DNA of 64,000 nt from Rhodospirillum rubrum ATCC 11170 (GTDB lineage Bacteria; Pseudomonadota; Alphaproteobacteria; Rhodospirillales; Rhodospirillaceae), in the NCBI RefSeq assembly GCF_000013085.1, contig NC_007643.1, positions 915,001-979,000 on the forward strand. The letters are read 5' to 3'. The translations under genes were made by a program, and so were the position numbers. This document shows positions 9,918 to 18,311 of the stretch, one piece after another. The notes below the pieces were generated by a model that was not told the DNA's origin, searched no databases, and worked only from the letters and a program-made list of their open reading frames with translations. Positions within the stretch are counted from its first letter, which is position 1. The number at the start of each line of letters is the position of its first letter.

Positions 9918-11234
9918 TCAAACCAGATCCAAGGCTTGGGCGATGTCGCCGATGATGTCGTCGGGATGCTCGATGCCGATCGACAGCCGCACGAAGCCCG
10001 GGGTGACGCCGGTGGCGCGCTGGTCTTCGGGCGAGAGCTGGGAATGGGTGGTGGTCGCCGGATGGATCGCCAGCGAGCGGGCGTCGCCGATATTGAAGAC
10101 GTGGTAGAACAGCCGCAGGGCTTCGATGAACCGCCGCCCGGCTTCCTCGCCACCGGCCAACTCAAAGCCGATCAGCCCGCCATAGCCGCCCTTGAGATAG
10201 GCATCGGCCCGCCGCCGGGCCTCGCCGCTTTGCAACCCGGGAAAGGTTACCGAGCTGACCTTGGGATGGCTGGCCAGATAATCGGCGACCTTGATGGCGT
10301 TGGCGTTATGGCGGGCCAGACGCAGCGGCAGGGTTTCCAGCCCCTGGATCAGGTTGAAGGCGCTGACCGGGGCGATGCTGGCGCCAAGATCGCGCAATAC
10401 CCCGGCGCGGGCGCGCAGGATATAGGCGAGCGGGCCGAAGGGGGCGGCCAGATCGGTCCAGCTGGCATTGTGATAGCTGGGCTCGGGGCCGGTCAGCAGG
10501 GCATGGCGCTCGGCGTGGTCGGCCCAGGGGAAGGTGCCGCCATCGATGATCGCCCCGCCGATGGTGGTGCCATGGCCGCCGATGTATTTGGTGGTGGAAT
10601 AGACGACCACCGCCGCCCCATGGTCGAAGGGCCGGGCGATCAGCGGCGTCGCCGTATTATCGATGATCAGCGGCACGCCAAGCGAGCGGCCGATGGCGGC
10701 GACCTCGGCGATCGGGAAAACCGTCAGCTTCGGATTGGGCAGGGTCTCGCCATAGTAGAGGCGGGTCCGCGCGTCGGTGGCGCGGCGGAAGGCCTCGGGA
10801 TCGGCCGGATCGACGAAGCGCGCCTCGATCCCCAGCGTGCGCAGGGTATTGGCGAACAAATTCCAGGTGCCGCCGTAAAGATCGGTCGAGGTGACGATAT
10901 TATCGCCGGCCTGGGCCAGGGTCAGCACAGCGATCGCCGAGGCCGCTTGACCCGAGGCCAGGGCCAGGGCCGCCACCCCGCCTTCCAGGGCGGCCAGCCT
11001 TTGTTCAAAGGCGTCCTGGGTTGGATTGCCGATACGGGTATAGGCGAAGCCGATCTCCTCCAGCCCGGCCAACCGCGCCGCGTGGGCGGTGTCGTGAACC
11101 TGATAAGAGGTCGTTTGATAGATCGGCACCGCCACCGCCCCGGTGGTTGGGTCGGCCCGATACGACCCGCCATGAAGGGCCAGGGTGTCCTGATGGTATT
11201 GGGCGGCCTTCGGCGGGGCGACATCAACGGTCAT
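9918..11234 (-). CDS. O-acetylhomoserine sulfhydrylase 1
   Basis: A 438-residue Cys/Met-metabolism PLP enzyme. Lys216 in YSTTKYIGGHGTT is the Schiff-base lysine, and the SGQAAS and DLYGGTW blocks bind the cofactor. The family joins sulfide or methanethiol to O-acetylhomoserine, giving homocysteine or methionine. The ATG is preceded by GGAGG at good spacing. It is the first gene of an operon with the second nitrogenase-like D/K pair, which suggests it captures the thiol that pair or Mar releases (inference). It is about two-thirds identical by eye to the second copy at 20.7 kb. I recall a sulfhydrylase of this locus being tied to methanethiol salvage in R. rubrum. Confidence 0.9.
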   Translation of the reverse strand: MTVDVAPPKAAQYHQDTLALHGGSYRADPTTGAVAVPIYQTTSYQVHDTAHAARLAGLEEIGFAYTRIGNPTQDAFEQRLAALEGGVAALALASGQAASAIAVLTLAQAGDNIVTSTDLYGGTWNLFANTLRTLGIEARFVDPADPEAFRRATDARTRLYYGETLPNPKLTVFPIAEVAAIGRSLGVPLIIDNTATPLIARPFDHGAAVVVYSTTKYIGGHGTTIGGAIIDGGTFPWADHAERHALLTGPEPSYHNASWTDLAAPFGPLAYILRARAGVLRDLGASIAPVSAFNLIQGLETLPLRLARHNANAIKVADYLASHPKVSSVTFPGLQSGEARRRADAYLKGGYGGLIGFELAGGEEAGRRFIEALRLFYHVFNIGDARSLAIHPATTTHSQLSPEDQRATGVTPGFVRLSIGIEHPDDIIGDIAQALDLV

Positions 11235-11494
11235 GGTCAATCCTCCGGTGACGGGTGGGCAGAACATCACCCTATGGGAGGAGGTTTTCGCCAGGATTTC
11301 CATGTAGAAAAAATAGAATTTTTGTTTAGTTATATTTAAAGAAACCAATAAAAATAAAACCGTACTCTGATGTTTAGATTATCTGAAGTCACGTTTCATT
11401 TGATTTGCCGTTTTAAGGGCGGCCGCTCGGATGCTATGGAGGGATACGGGGTTTTACCGCTTTGGGTGGAGCCGCGAAGCGAGCGGAGGTGACC
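11235..11494. promoter_or_regulatory. divergent promoter region, O-acetylhomoserine sulfhydrylase 1 / 2OG oxygenase
   Basis: An A+T-rich stretch (about 11300-11400) between two divergently transcribed operons. It contains TAGAATTTTTGT at 11314-11325, whose complement ACAAAAATTCTA also occurs upstream of the amino-acid-binding protein gene (15980) and, with one change, upstream of the second sulfhydrylase gene (20554). It probably holds both promoters and a shared regulator site; no unambiguous -35/-10 pair was found. Confidence 0.45.
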
Positions 11495-12526
11495 ATGGGT
11501 TGGGATGGAGCGCGACAGGGACCGCCGGTGCTTTCCCTGAAGGCGGGCGAGGGCGAGGCGGCGCGCCGGGACGAGTTTCTGGCGACCCTGCGCCAGGCGG
11601 CGCGCGATCCCGGAGCCTTCTATCTGGAGGGGCATGGCATTGATCCGTCGGTGATCGATCAGGTCGAGGCTCTGTCACGGCGCTTCTTCGCCCTGCCCGA
11701 GGACGAGAAGCGCGCCATCGACATGGTCAATTCGCCCCATTTCCACGGCTATACGCGGGTGGGGGCGGAACTGACGCGCGGCGCCCCCGATTGGCGCGAA
11801 CAGCTTGATATCGGCTCGGAGCGGCCGCTGCTGCCCCAGGGGCCCGATACCCCGGCCTGGGCCCGTTTGCAGGGACCCAACCAGTGGCCAGCGGCCCTGC
11901 CCGATTTGCGGGCGGCGGTCTTGCGCCTTCAGGCCGAGCTGACCGCTGTCGCCCTGGCCTTGCTTGAACGCATAGCCCTCGCTCTGGGCGAACGCGCCGA
12001 TTTCTTCGCCGATCTTTACGAGGGCGGCCCCGACCAGTTGCTCAAGATCATCCGCTATCCCGGGCGGGCGGCGGGCGAGGGCGATCAGGGGGTGGGGCCG
12101 CATAAGGACAGCGGCCTGCTGACCTTCGTGCTTCAGCGCGATCGCGGCGGTCTTCAGATCGAGCGCGAGGGGCATTGGGTCGATGTGCCGCCACGTCCCG
12201 GCACCTTCGCCGTCAACATTGGCGAGCTTCTGGAACTGGCGACCAATGGCTATTTGAAGGCCACCGTCCATCGCGTGGTCTCGCCACCCGCCGACAGCGA
12301 TCGGTTGTCGATCGCCTTTTTCCTTGGCGCCCGCCTGGGATCGAAGGTGCCGTTGCTTGATTTGCCGCCCGATCTGGCGGCCCTGGCGACGGGACCGGAG
12401 CGCGACCCGGATAATCCTTTGTTCCTTGATGTCGGCGAGAACCGTCTGAAGGGCCGGTTGCGCTCCCACCCCGATGTGGCGCGGCGCCATTACGCCGATC
12501 TTCTTGGCCCGGATGGCCCGTCATGA
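11495..12526 (+). CDS. isopenicillin N synthase-like 2OG-Fe(II) oxygenase
   Basis: A 343-residue non-haem iron oxygenase. His203 and Asp205 (GPHKDSGLLT) and His259 (KATVHRVVSP) form the metal triad, and Arg270-x-Ser272 is the 2-oxoglutarate (or carboxylate) binding pair. The N-terminal DIOX_N-type region includes DPGAFYLEGHGI and HGYTRVGAE. The ATG at 11495 is chosen for the GCGGAGG site ahead of it. The gene overlaps the next by four bases (ATGA), starting a tightly coupled operon with an aminotransferase, an FAD-linked oxidase and MetQ. The neighbours suggest oxidation of a sulfur-containing amino or hydroxy acid, but the substrate cannot be read from sequence. Confidence 0.82.
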   Translation: MGWDGARQGPPVLSLKAGEGEAARRDEFLATLRQAARDPGAFYLEGHGIDPSVIDQVEALSRRFFALPEDEKRAIDMVNSPHFHGYTRVGAELTRGAPDWREQLDIGSERPLLPQGPDTPAWARLQGPNQWPAALPDLRAAVLRLQAELTAVALALLERIALALGERADFFADLYEGGPDQLLKIIRYPGRAAGEGDQGVGPHKDSGLLTFVLQRDRGGLQIEREGHWVDVPPRPGTFAVNIGELLELATNGYLKATVHRVVSPPADSDRLSIAFFLGARLGSKVPLLDLPPDLAALATGPERDPDNPLFLDVGENRLKGRLRSHPDVARRHYADLLGPDGPS

Positions 12527-13698
12527 TCCCCCCCGGCAACGCCATTTTCGCCGCCGCCGGGGCTTCGGTCTTCGAGACGATGTCGCAACTGGCCCACGAG
12601 CACGGGGCGATCAACCTCGGCCAGGGCTTTCCCGAGGCCCTGGAGCCGCCCGAGGTGATCGAGGCGGCGGCGCGGGCCTTGCGCGATGGCCCCCACCAAT
12701 ACCCCTCGGCCTGGGGCGTTCCGGCGCTGCGTCAGGCGGTGGCCGAGGCCAACGAGCGTTTCTGGGGGCTGGCGACCGATCCGACCCGCGAGGTTTTGGT
12801 GACCTCGGGGGCGACCGAGGCGCTGGCCGCCTGTTTTCTCGGCCTGCTCAATGCCGGCGACGAGGTGATCGTCTTGCAGCCGGCCTTCGACTGCTATCAA
12901 GCCCAGATCCGCCGCGCCGGGGCGGTGGCGGTGGGTGTGGCTTTGAGCGCCCCCGATTGGACCCTGCCGCGCGCCGCCCTGGCGGCGGCGATCACCCCGC
13001 GCACCCGGGCGATCGTTCTCAACACGCCGATGAACCCCTGCGGCAAGGTCTTCGATGGCCCAGAGCTTGATTTCATCGCCGAACTGCTGATCGCCCATGA
13101 TCTGGTGGCGATCTGCGACGAGGTTTACGAGCATCTGACCTTTGAGGACCGCGCTCCTCTGCCTTTGATGACCCGGCCGGGGGTGCGCGCGCGCTGCCTG
13201 CGCATCGGATCGGCGGGCAAGACCTTTTCGGTCACCGGCTGGAAGATCGGCTATGTCAGCGGCGATGCGGCCTTGCTGGCGCCGGTGGCGCGCGCCCATC
13301 AGGTCACCACCTTTTCCACGCCGCCCTTCCTGCAAACCGCCGTCGCCCATGGGCTGCGGCTGGCGGACGGCTATTTCGATGGACTGCGCGCCACCTTGCG
13401 GACCCGGCGCGACCTTCTGTCGCGCGGGCTGACCGAGGCCGGCTTCGAGGTTCTGGGCTGCCAGGGCACCTATTTCCTGCTGGCCGGCACCGATGGGGCC
13501 GAGGACGACGTGGGCTTCTGCCGGCGGCTGGTTGAAGAGGCCGGGGTGACCGCCATCCCACTAAGCGGCTTTTTCACCCCCGCCGGCCGGCGGCCGCTGG
13601 TCCGCTTCTGCTTTGCCAAACGCCTGGAGACCCTGGAAGGCGGCATCGCCCGGCTGGTCGCCTGGCGCGGTGGTCAGCGCTGGAGGCGGGCATCATGA
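12523..13698 (+). CDS. class I/II PLP aminotransferase (methionine aminotransferase-like)
   Basis: A 391-residue fold-type I aminotransferase. Lys233 in SAGKTFSVTGWK is the PLP lysine, NTPMNPCGKVF and CDEVYEHLTF are the usual cofactor-contact blocks, and NLGQGFPE is the N-terminal signature of the YbdL/kynurenine aminotransferase group, which often acts on methionine and aromatic amino acids. It overlaps its neighbours by ATGA on both sides. Beside a 2-hydroxyacid oxidase and a MetQ, a role in interconverting methionine and its 2-oxo acid is likely (inference). Confidence 0.85.
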   Translation: MIPPGNAIFAAAGASVFETMSQLAHEHGAINLGQGFPEALEPPEVIEAAARALRDGPHQYPSAWGVPALRQAVAEANERFWGLATDPTREVLVTSGATEALAACFLGLLNAGDEVIVLQPAFDCYQAQIRRAGAVAVGVALSAPDWTLPRAALAAAITPRTRAIVLNTPMNPCGKVFDGPELDFIAELLIAHDLVAICDEVYEHLTFEDRAPLPLMTRPGVRARCLRIGSAGKTFSVTGWKIGYVSGDAALLAPVARAHQVTTFSTPPFLQTAVAHGLRLADGYFDGLRATLRTRRDLLSRGLTEAGFEVLGCQGTYFLLAGTDGAEDDVGFCRRLVEEAGVTAIPLSGFFTPAGRRPLVRFCFAKRLETLEGGIARLVAWRGGQRWRRAS

Positions 13699-15143
13699 GC
13701 GGGGTCATCGCCCGCTCCCGGCCTCCGGCAAGCGGGCTGGCGGCGGCCCTGGCGGAGCTGTCGACGCTGCTTGGCGCGCGGCTGAGCACGGCTTTGGCCT
13801 TGCGTGAGCACCATTCCCACGACGAATCCCACCATGCCCCGGCCCTGCCCGACGCGGTGGTCTTCCCCGAAACCACCGCCGAGGTCGCCGCCATCGCCCG
13901 CCTTTGCCACGCCCATCGCCTACCCATGGTGCCCTTTGGCGCCGGCAGTGGCCTGGAAGGGGCGGTGCAAGCGACCTTCGGTGGGGTTTCGATCGATCTT
14001 GGGCGGATGGATCAGGTTCTGGCCATCCATGCCGGGGATATGGACGCCACCGTCCAGGCCGGGGTTCGCCGCCAGACCCTGAACGCCCTGTTGCGCGACA
14101 CCGGCTTGTTCTTTCCCATCGATCCCGGCGCCGACGCCAGTTTCGGCGGCATGGCGGCGACCCGGGCCAGCGGCACCAACGCCGTGCGCTTTGGCACCAT
14201 GCGCGAAAACGTTCTGGGGCTGACGGTGGTGCTGGCCGACGGTCAGGTGGTGCGCACCGGCGGCCGCGCCCGCAAATCCTCGGCCGGCTATGACCTGACG
14301 AGGCTGTTCGTGGGCAGCGAGGGCACTTTGGGGATCATCACCGAGGTGACGCTGCGCCTGCATCCGATCCCCGAGACGGCGATGACCGCCATCGCCGCCT
14401 TTCCCACCCCCGAGGCGGCGGTCGCCACCGTCACCGCGCTGCTTCAGGCCGGGGTGGCGATCGGCCGGGTCGAGTTCCTGGATCAGGCGGTGGTCGAGGT
14501 TTTCGTTCGCCACGGCAAGATCGATACGCCGGTCCTGCCCAGCCTGTTGATCGAGGTTCACGGCAGCGCCGCGGCGGCGGCCGATGTCGCCCGCGGCGTC
14601 GCCGAGATCGCCGAGGAGGGCGGCGCCAGCCTGTTCCGCTGGGCGGCGAGCGCCGAGGACAGCGCCAAACTCTGGGAGGCGCGCCGCCTCGCCCTCGGCT
14701 GGGCCCGGCGCGACCGTCCGGGGTCGCGGTCCTGGCCGACCGATGTCTGCGTGCCGATCAGCGCCCTGCCCGGGATCATCGCCGCCACCCGGGCCGATCT
14801 GGCCGATTGCCCGATCCCGGCTTTCCTGTTCGGCCATGTCGGCGACGGTAATTTCCATTGCGTCTTCCTGATTGATCCCGAACGCCCCGACGAGACCACG
14901 ACCGTTCAACGCCTGACCCGGCGCATGGTCGAGCGCGCCCTGGCGGTGGATGGAACCGCCACCGGCGAGCATGGGATCGGCCTGGGCAAGCGCGACACCC
15001 TGGAAGCCGAGCATGGCGCCCCGGCGATCGCCCTGATGCGCGGCCTCAAGGCGACGCTCGATCCCCACGGCCTGCTCAATCCGGGCAAGATCTTTCCCGA
15101 TGCCGTCGATTCCCCCCGCGAGACGAGGAGCGTTTTTCCATGA
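13695..15143 (+). CDS. FAD-linked 2-hydroxyacid oxidase (GlcD/D-lactate dehydrogenase family)
   Basis: A 482-residue flavoprotein with the PCMH-type FAD domain first (PFGAGSGLEGAVQATFGGVS, then DPGADASFGGMAATRASGTN) and the oxidase C-terminal domain after it, ending with DGTATGEHGIGLGKRD and LDPHGLLNPGKIF. The family oxidises D-lactate, glycolate and related 2-hydroxyacids. The ATGA overlaps suggest coupling with the aminotransferase before and the transporter protein after: hydroxy acid to oxo acid to amino acid would be a sensible route, for example from the methionine hydroxy analogue (inference, unproven). Confidence 0.85.
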   Translation: MSGVIARSRPPASGLAAALAELSTLLGARLSTALALREHHSHDESHHAPALPDAVVFPETTAEVAAIARLCHAHRLPMVPFGAGSGLEGAVQATFGGVSIDLGRMDQVLAIHAGDMDATVQAGVRRQTLNALLRDTGLFFPIDPGADASFGGMAATRASGTNAVRFGTMRENVLGLTVVLADGQVVRTGGRARKSSAGYDLTRLFVGSEGTLGIITEVTLRLHPIPETAMTAIAAFPTPEAAVATVTALLQAGVAIGRVEFLDQAVVEVFVRHGKIDTPVLPSLLIEVHGSAAAAADVARGVAEIAEEGGASLFRWAASAEDSAKLWEARRLALGWARRDRPGSRSWPTDVCVPISALPGIIAATRADLADCPIPAFLFGHVGDGNFHCVFLIDPERPDETTTVQRLTRRMVERALAVDGTATGEHGIGLGKRDTLEAEHGAPAIALMRGLKATLDPHGLLNPGKIFPDAVDSPRETRSVFP

Positions 15144-15946
15144 GGATGGCGAAGATCGTGCGAGTACCCGCCCTTCGCGTGGCCTTGGCTGGGGCGCTGC
15201 TGGTCCTTGGCCTTGGCCCTTGCCTAGCGCAAACCATCCGCCTGGGCGTCACCCCCGGCCCCCATGCCCAGATCGCCGAGGCTGTGGTGCCGGTGGCCCG
15301 CGCCCAGGGGCTTGAGGTCAAGGTGATCGAATTCAGCGACGGCACCTTGATCAACGCCGCCACCAATGAAGGGGAGCTGGAGGCCAACGCTTTTCAGCAT
15401 GGTCCCTATCTTGAAGGCCAGATCAAGGATCGCGGCTATGATCTGGTGTCGATCGCCAAGACCGTGCTGCTGCCGATGGCGGCCTATTCCAAGCGCGTCG
15501 CCGCCCTTGGCGACCTGCCGCAAAAGGCCAAGGTATCCATCCCCAATGATCCGACCAATGGCGGCCGGGCGCTCAAGCTGCTGGAGGCCGGGGGCCTGCT
15601 GACCCTCAAGCCCGGCCTGGGCTTCGCCTCGACGGTCTTCGATATCGACAGCAACCCCAAGAACCTGCGGATTCTGGAGCTGGAAGCGACCCAGGTGCCG
15701 CGCTCGCTTGACGATGTCGATCTCGCCGTCATCAACACCAATTACGCCCTGGCCACCGGCCTTGATCCTTTGCGGGATTCGCTGCTGCGCGAAGGCGATC
15801 TGTCGCAATACTTCTGCCTGATCGCCGTTCGCCGCCAGGATGCCGATCAACCCTGGGCCAAGGTTCTGCGCCAGTCGTTTCTCTCCCCCGAGGTCAAGGC
15901 CTTCGTCGCCACCACCTTCCACGGCAATATTCTTGCCGGCTGGTAG
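15140..15946 (+). CDS. metQ: MetQ/NlpA-family methionine-binding protein 1
   Basis: A 268-residue periplasmic solute-binding protein with a signal sequence (VALAGALLVLGLGPCLA) followed by TIRLGVTPGPHAQIAEAV, the usual MetQ start. ANAFQHGPYLEGQ, SIPNDPTNGGRALKLLEAGG and DVDLAVINTNYAL are family blocks. A Cys lies in the signal region, but a clean lipobox is not obvious. It ends the oxygenase operon and has no MetNI next to it; the only MetNI genes are at 26.1-27.8 kb, so it may share that transporter with the second MetQ at 29.3 kb. Confidence 0.87.
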   Translation: MRMAKIVRVPALRVALAGALLVLGLGPCLAQTIRLGVTPGPHAQIAEAVVPVARAQGLEVKVIEFSDGTLINAATNEGELEANAFQHGPYLEGQIKDRGYDLVSIAKTVLLPMAAYSKRVAALGDLPQKAKVSIPNDPTNGGRALKLLEAGGLLTLKPGLGFASTVFDIDSNPKNLRILELEATQVPRSLDDVDLAVINTNYALATGLDPLRDSLLREGDLSQYFCLIAVRRQDADQPWAKVLRQSFLSPEVKAFVATTFHGNILAGW

Positions 15947-15979
15947 GGGCGGAGCGGCGGTTCGGCGGGTTTTTTTTAG

Positions 15980-15997
15980 ACAAAAATTCTAGTTGTA
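15980..15997 (+). promoter_or_regulatory. candidate regulator site ACAAAAATTCTAGTTGTA
   Basis: Lies about 95 bases before the amino-acid-binding protein gene. It has ACAA/TTGT ends and shares ACAAAAATTCTA with the site upstream of the first sulfhydrylase (11314-11325, opposite strand). The second sulfhydrylase upstream region has ACACAAATTCTAACTGTA at 20554-20571. Confidence 0.4.
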
Positions 15998-16091
15998 CGA
16001 TCGGGTAAATATCTTTTTTCGTCGGTCCCGGCCTAAGCCCGGTATCGCGGTTTCCTAACACGCGTCCCGTCCCAGGAAACACAGGTGAACA

Positions 16092-17144
16092 ATGGTCAAG
16101 CAGTTGAAAAAAATCGCTTTCAAGGCCCAAGCCGCCGGTCTCGCCGCCGCCCTGGCCTTATGCGGGCTGGGATTTTCCTCCTCGGCCGAGGCTGGCGAGA
16201 CCCTGGACGCCATCAAGGCGCGCGGGGTCATCAAGATCGGCGTCGGCGGAAATTCTCCGGGCTTTTCGGCGCCTGACAGCGCCGGTCGCTGGCAGGGCTT
16301 TTTCATCGATATCGGCCGCGCCCTGGCGGTGACGGTGTTCAATGATCCCGAGAAGGCCGAATTCGTCAATTCCTCGCCCCAGCAACGCCTGCCGGCCCTG
16401 CAATCGGGCGAATTCGATATCTTGCTGTCGGGCGTGACCCAGACCATCACCCGGGCGACCAAGCTGGGCTTCCATTTCGGCCCGGTGGTCTTCTACGACG
16501 GCCAGGGATTGCTGGTGCCCAAGAAGCTGGGGATCACCAAGGGCAGCGAGCTTGATGGCGCCACCGTCTGCGTGCAGACGGGTACGACGGGCGAGTTGAA
16601 CATCGCCGACTTCTTCCGCCAGCATAAAATCTCGTTCAAGCCGGTGGTGATCGAGGAGTCCAACGAGTTCCTCAAGGCCTTTGCGTCGGGACGCTGCGAC
16701 GTGCTGACCCAGGACAGCTCCGATCTGGCGATCCGCCGCACCTTGCTGCCCAATGCCGCCGATTATGTGCTGCTGCCCGAGCGCATCTCCAAGGAACCGC
16801 TGGCTCCGGCCATCCGCTATGGCGATGACCGCTGGCTGGAAATCGTCAACTGGACGGTCTACGCCCTGATCGAGGCCGAGGAATTGGGCATCACCCAGGC
16901 CACTATCGACAGCTTCCTTGGCAGCGATAATCCGAGCATCCGCCGCTTCCTGGGCGTTGATCCCAGTCTGGCCGAGGCCACCGGCCTCGATGCCAAATTC
17001 GCCTATAACATCATCAAGGCCCTGGGCAATTACGGCGAGGTGTTCGAACGCTCGGTCGGCAAGGCCAGCAAGCTCGGCTTCGAACGGGGCTATAACCAGC
17101 CCTGGACCCAAGGCGGCTTGCTGTATTCGCCGCCGTTCCGCTGA
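16092..17144 (+). CDS. aapJ: amino-acid ABC transporter binding protein (AapJ-like)
   Basis: A 350-residue periplasmic protein with a signal peptide ending near SSSAEAGETL. ETLDAIKARGVIKIGVGGNSP and FGPVVFYDGQGLLVP are typical of the AapJ/BztA group, which carries a broad range of L-amino acids. It is followed three bases later by two matching permease genes. In a sulfur-salvage setting, sulfur amino acids are a reasonable cargo, but specificity is not visible. Confidence 0.87.
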   Translation: MVKQLKKIAFKAQAAGLAAALALCGLGFSSSAEAGETLDAIKARGVIKIGVGGNSPGFSAPDSAGRWQGFFIDIGRALAVTVFNDPEKAEFVNSSPQQRLPALQSGEFDILLSGVTQTITRATKLGFHFGPVVFYDGQGLLVPKKLGITKGSELDGATVCVQTGTTGELNIADFFRQHKISFKPVVIEESNEFLKAFASGRCDVLTQDSSDLAIRRTLLPNAADYVLLPERISKEPLAPAIRYGDDRWLEIVNWTVYALIEAEELGITQATIDSFLGSDNPSIRRFLGVDPSLAEATGLDAKFAYNIIKALGNYGEVFERSVGKASKLGFERGYNQPWTQGGLLYSPPFR

Positions 17145-17147
17145 TCC

Positions 17148-18311
17148 ATGCGCGCCCTCGGTCGCAAGATAACCTGGATATTGGCCGCTTGGTGGGGCGA
17201 GCGGCCCTTGTCCCAACTCGCGGTGTTGCTCGGCGTCTTCGCCCTGTTCTCGGTCCTGGGGGCGAATACGGTCGACAACCTTGGGCGGCTTGGCATCACG
17301 GTCGGCTTTGGCTATCTCGACCACCCGGCGAATTTCGAGATCGGCGAATCCCTGGTGGCCTATACCTCGGGTGACAGCTATGCCCGGGCCCTGGGGGTGG
17401 GGATCCTCAATACCGCCCTGGTGTCGATCATCGGCTGCCTGCTGGCCACCCTTCTGGGCGTCGCCCTGGGCATCGGCCGGCTGTCGGCCAATCTGCTGAT
17501 CTCGCGCGCCGTTCAGCTTTATGTCGAGGTCATCCGCAATACGCCGCTGCTGCTTCAGCTTTTCTTCTGGAGCGCCACCATCCACGCCCTTCCCGGGCCG
17601 CGTCAGGCCTTCGAACCGCTGACCGGCGTGTTCCTGACCAATCGCGGCCTTTATATGCCGGCTCTGGCGATGGACGGCGCGGCGGTATTTTCCCTGCTGC
17701 TGCTGGGCGGCGGCGCGCTGGCCGGCGTGGTGCGGATCCTGGTCCATGAGCGGCGCCACGGCCCGATGGAGCGGGCGGCCAAAACCGCCCTTCTGGGGGC
17801 GGTGGCGGTCTTGCTGCTCGGCGTTCTGGCACTGTGCCTCGGGGGGGCGGTCTCCGTCGAGCCGCCCCGGCTTGGCGGCTTCAACATCACTGGCGGCTGG
17901 GTCCTGTCGCCGGAATTCCTGGCCCTTCTTGTCGGGCTGGTGATCAACGCCAGCGCCGTCATCTGCGAAATCGTCCGCAGCGGCATCGAAGCGGTGCCGG
18001 AAGGCCAGTGGGAGGCGGCGCGGTCGCTGGGCTTGACGCGGGGGCGCACGCTGCGCCTCGTCGTGCTGCCCCAGGCCCTGCGCGTCGTCATCCCCCTGAT
18101 GACCTCGAGCTACCTCAGCCTGACCAAGAATTCCAGTCTGGCGGTGGCCATCGGCTTTCCCGATCTGGTCAGCGTCGTCAATACCTCGGCCAATCAGACC
18201 GGTCATGTGTTCGAGGCGATCGCCCTGATGATGGCGGTGTATCTGACCATCAGCCTGACGGTCTCGGCGGCGCTGAATTTCTACAACCATCGTTTGAGTC
18301 TGGGCCGATGA
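17148..18311 (+). CDS. aapQ: amino-acid ABC transporter permease (AapQ-like)
   Basis: A 387-residue inner-membrane protein with the extended architecture of AapQ/BztB permeases: first helix near LAVLLGVFALFSVLGANT, an early block YVEVIRNTPLLLQLFFW, and the late EAA-type loop EAARSLGLTRGRTLRLVVLP that contacts the ATPase. It overlaps the next permease by four bases. Confidence 0.88.
   Translation: MRALGRKITWILAAWWGERPLSQLAVLLGVFALFSVLGANTVDNLGRLGITVGFGYLDHPANFEIGESLVAYTSGDSYARALGVGILNTALVSIIGCLLATLLGVALGIGRLSANLLISRAVQLYVEVIRNTPLLLQLFFWSATIHALPGPRQAFEPLTGVFLTNRGLYMPALAMDGAAVFSLLLLGGGALAGVVRILVHERRHGPMERAAKTALLGAVAVLLLGVLALCLGGAVSVEPPRLGGFNITGGWVLSPEFLALLVGLVINASAVICEIVRSGIEAVPEGQWEAARSLGLTRGRTLRLVVLPQALRVVIPLMTSSYLSLTKNSSLAVAIGFPDLVSVVNTSANQTGHVFEAIALMMAVYLTISLTVSAALNFYNHRLSLGR

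Noticed and set aside
8439-11339. Plus-strand 966-residue open frame
   Set aside because: It runs antisense through the D-like subunit and sulfhydrylase genes; low-complexity Gly/Asp/Gln composition is typical of shadow frames in G+C-rich DNA.
15947-15979. Terminator after the first metQ (G+C-rich stretch followed by eight T residues)
   Set aside because: The T run is striking but CGGCGGTTCGGCGG is a direct, not an inverted, repeat; no convincing stem could be drawn.
16158-18290. Minus-strand 710-residue open frame
   Set aside because: Antisense to the Aap binding protein and permease, with biased Gln/Asp/Gly/Arg composition and no domain.
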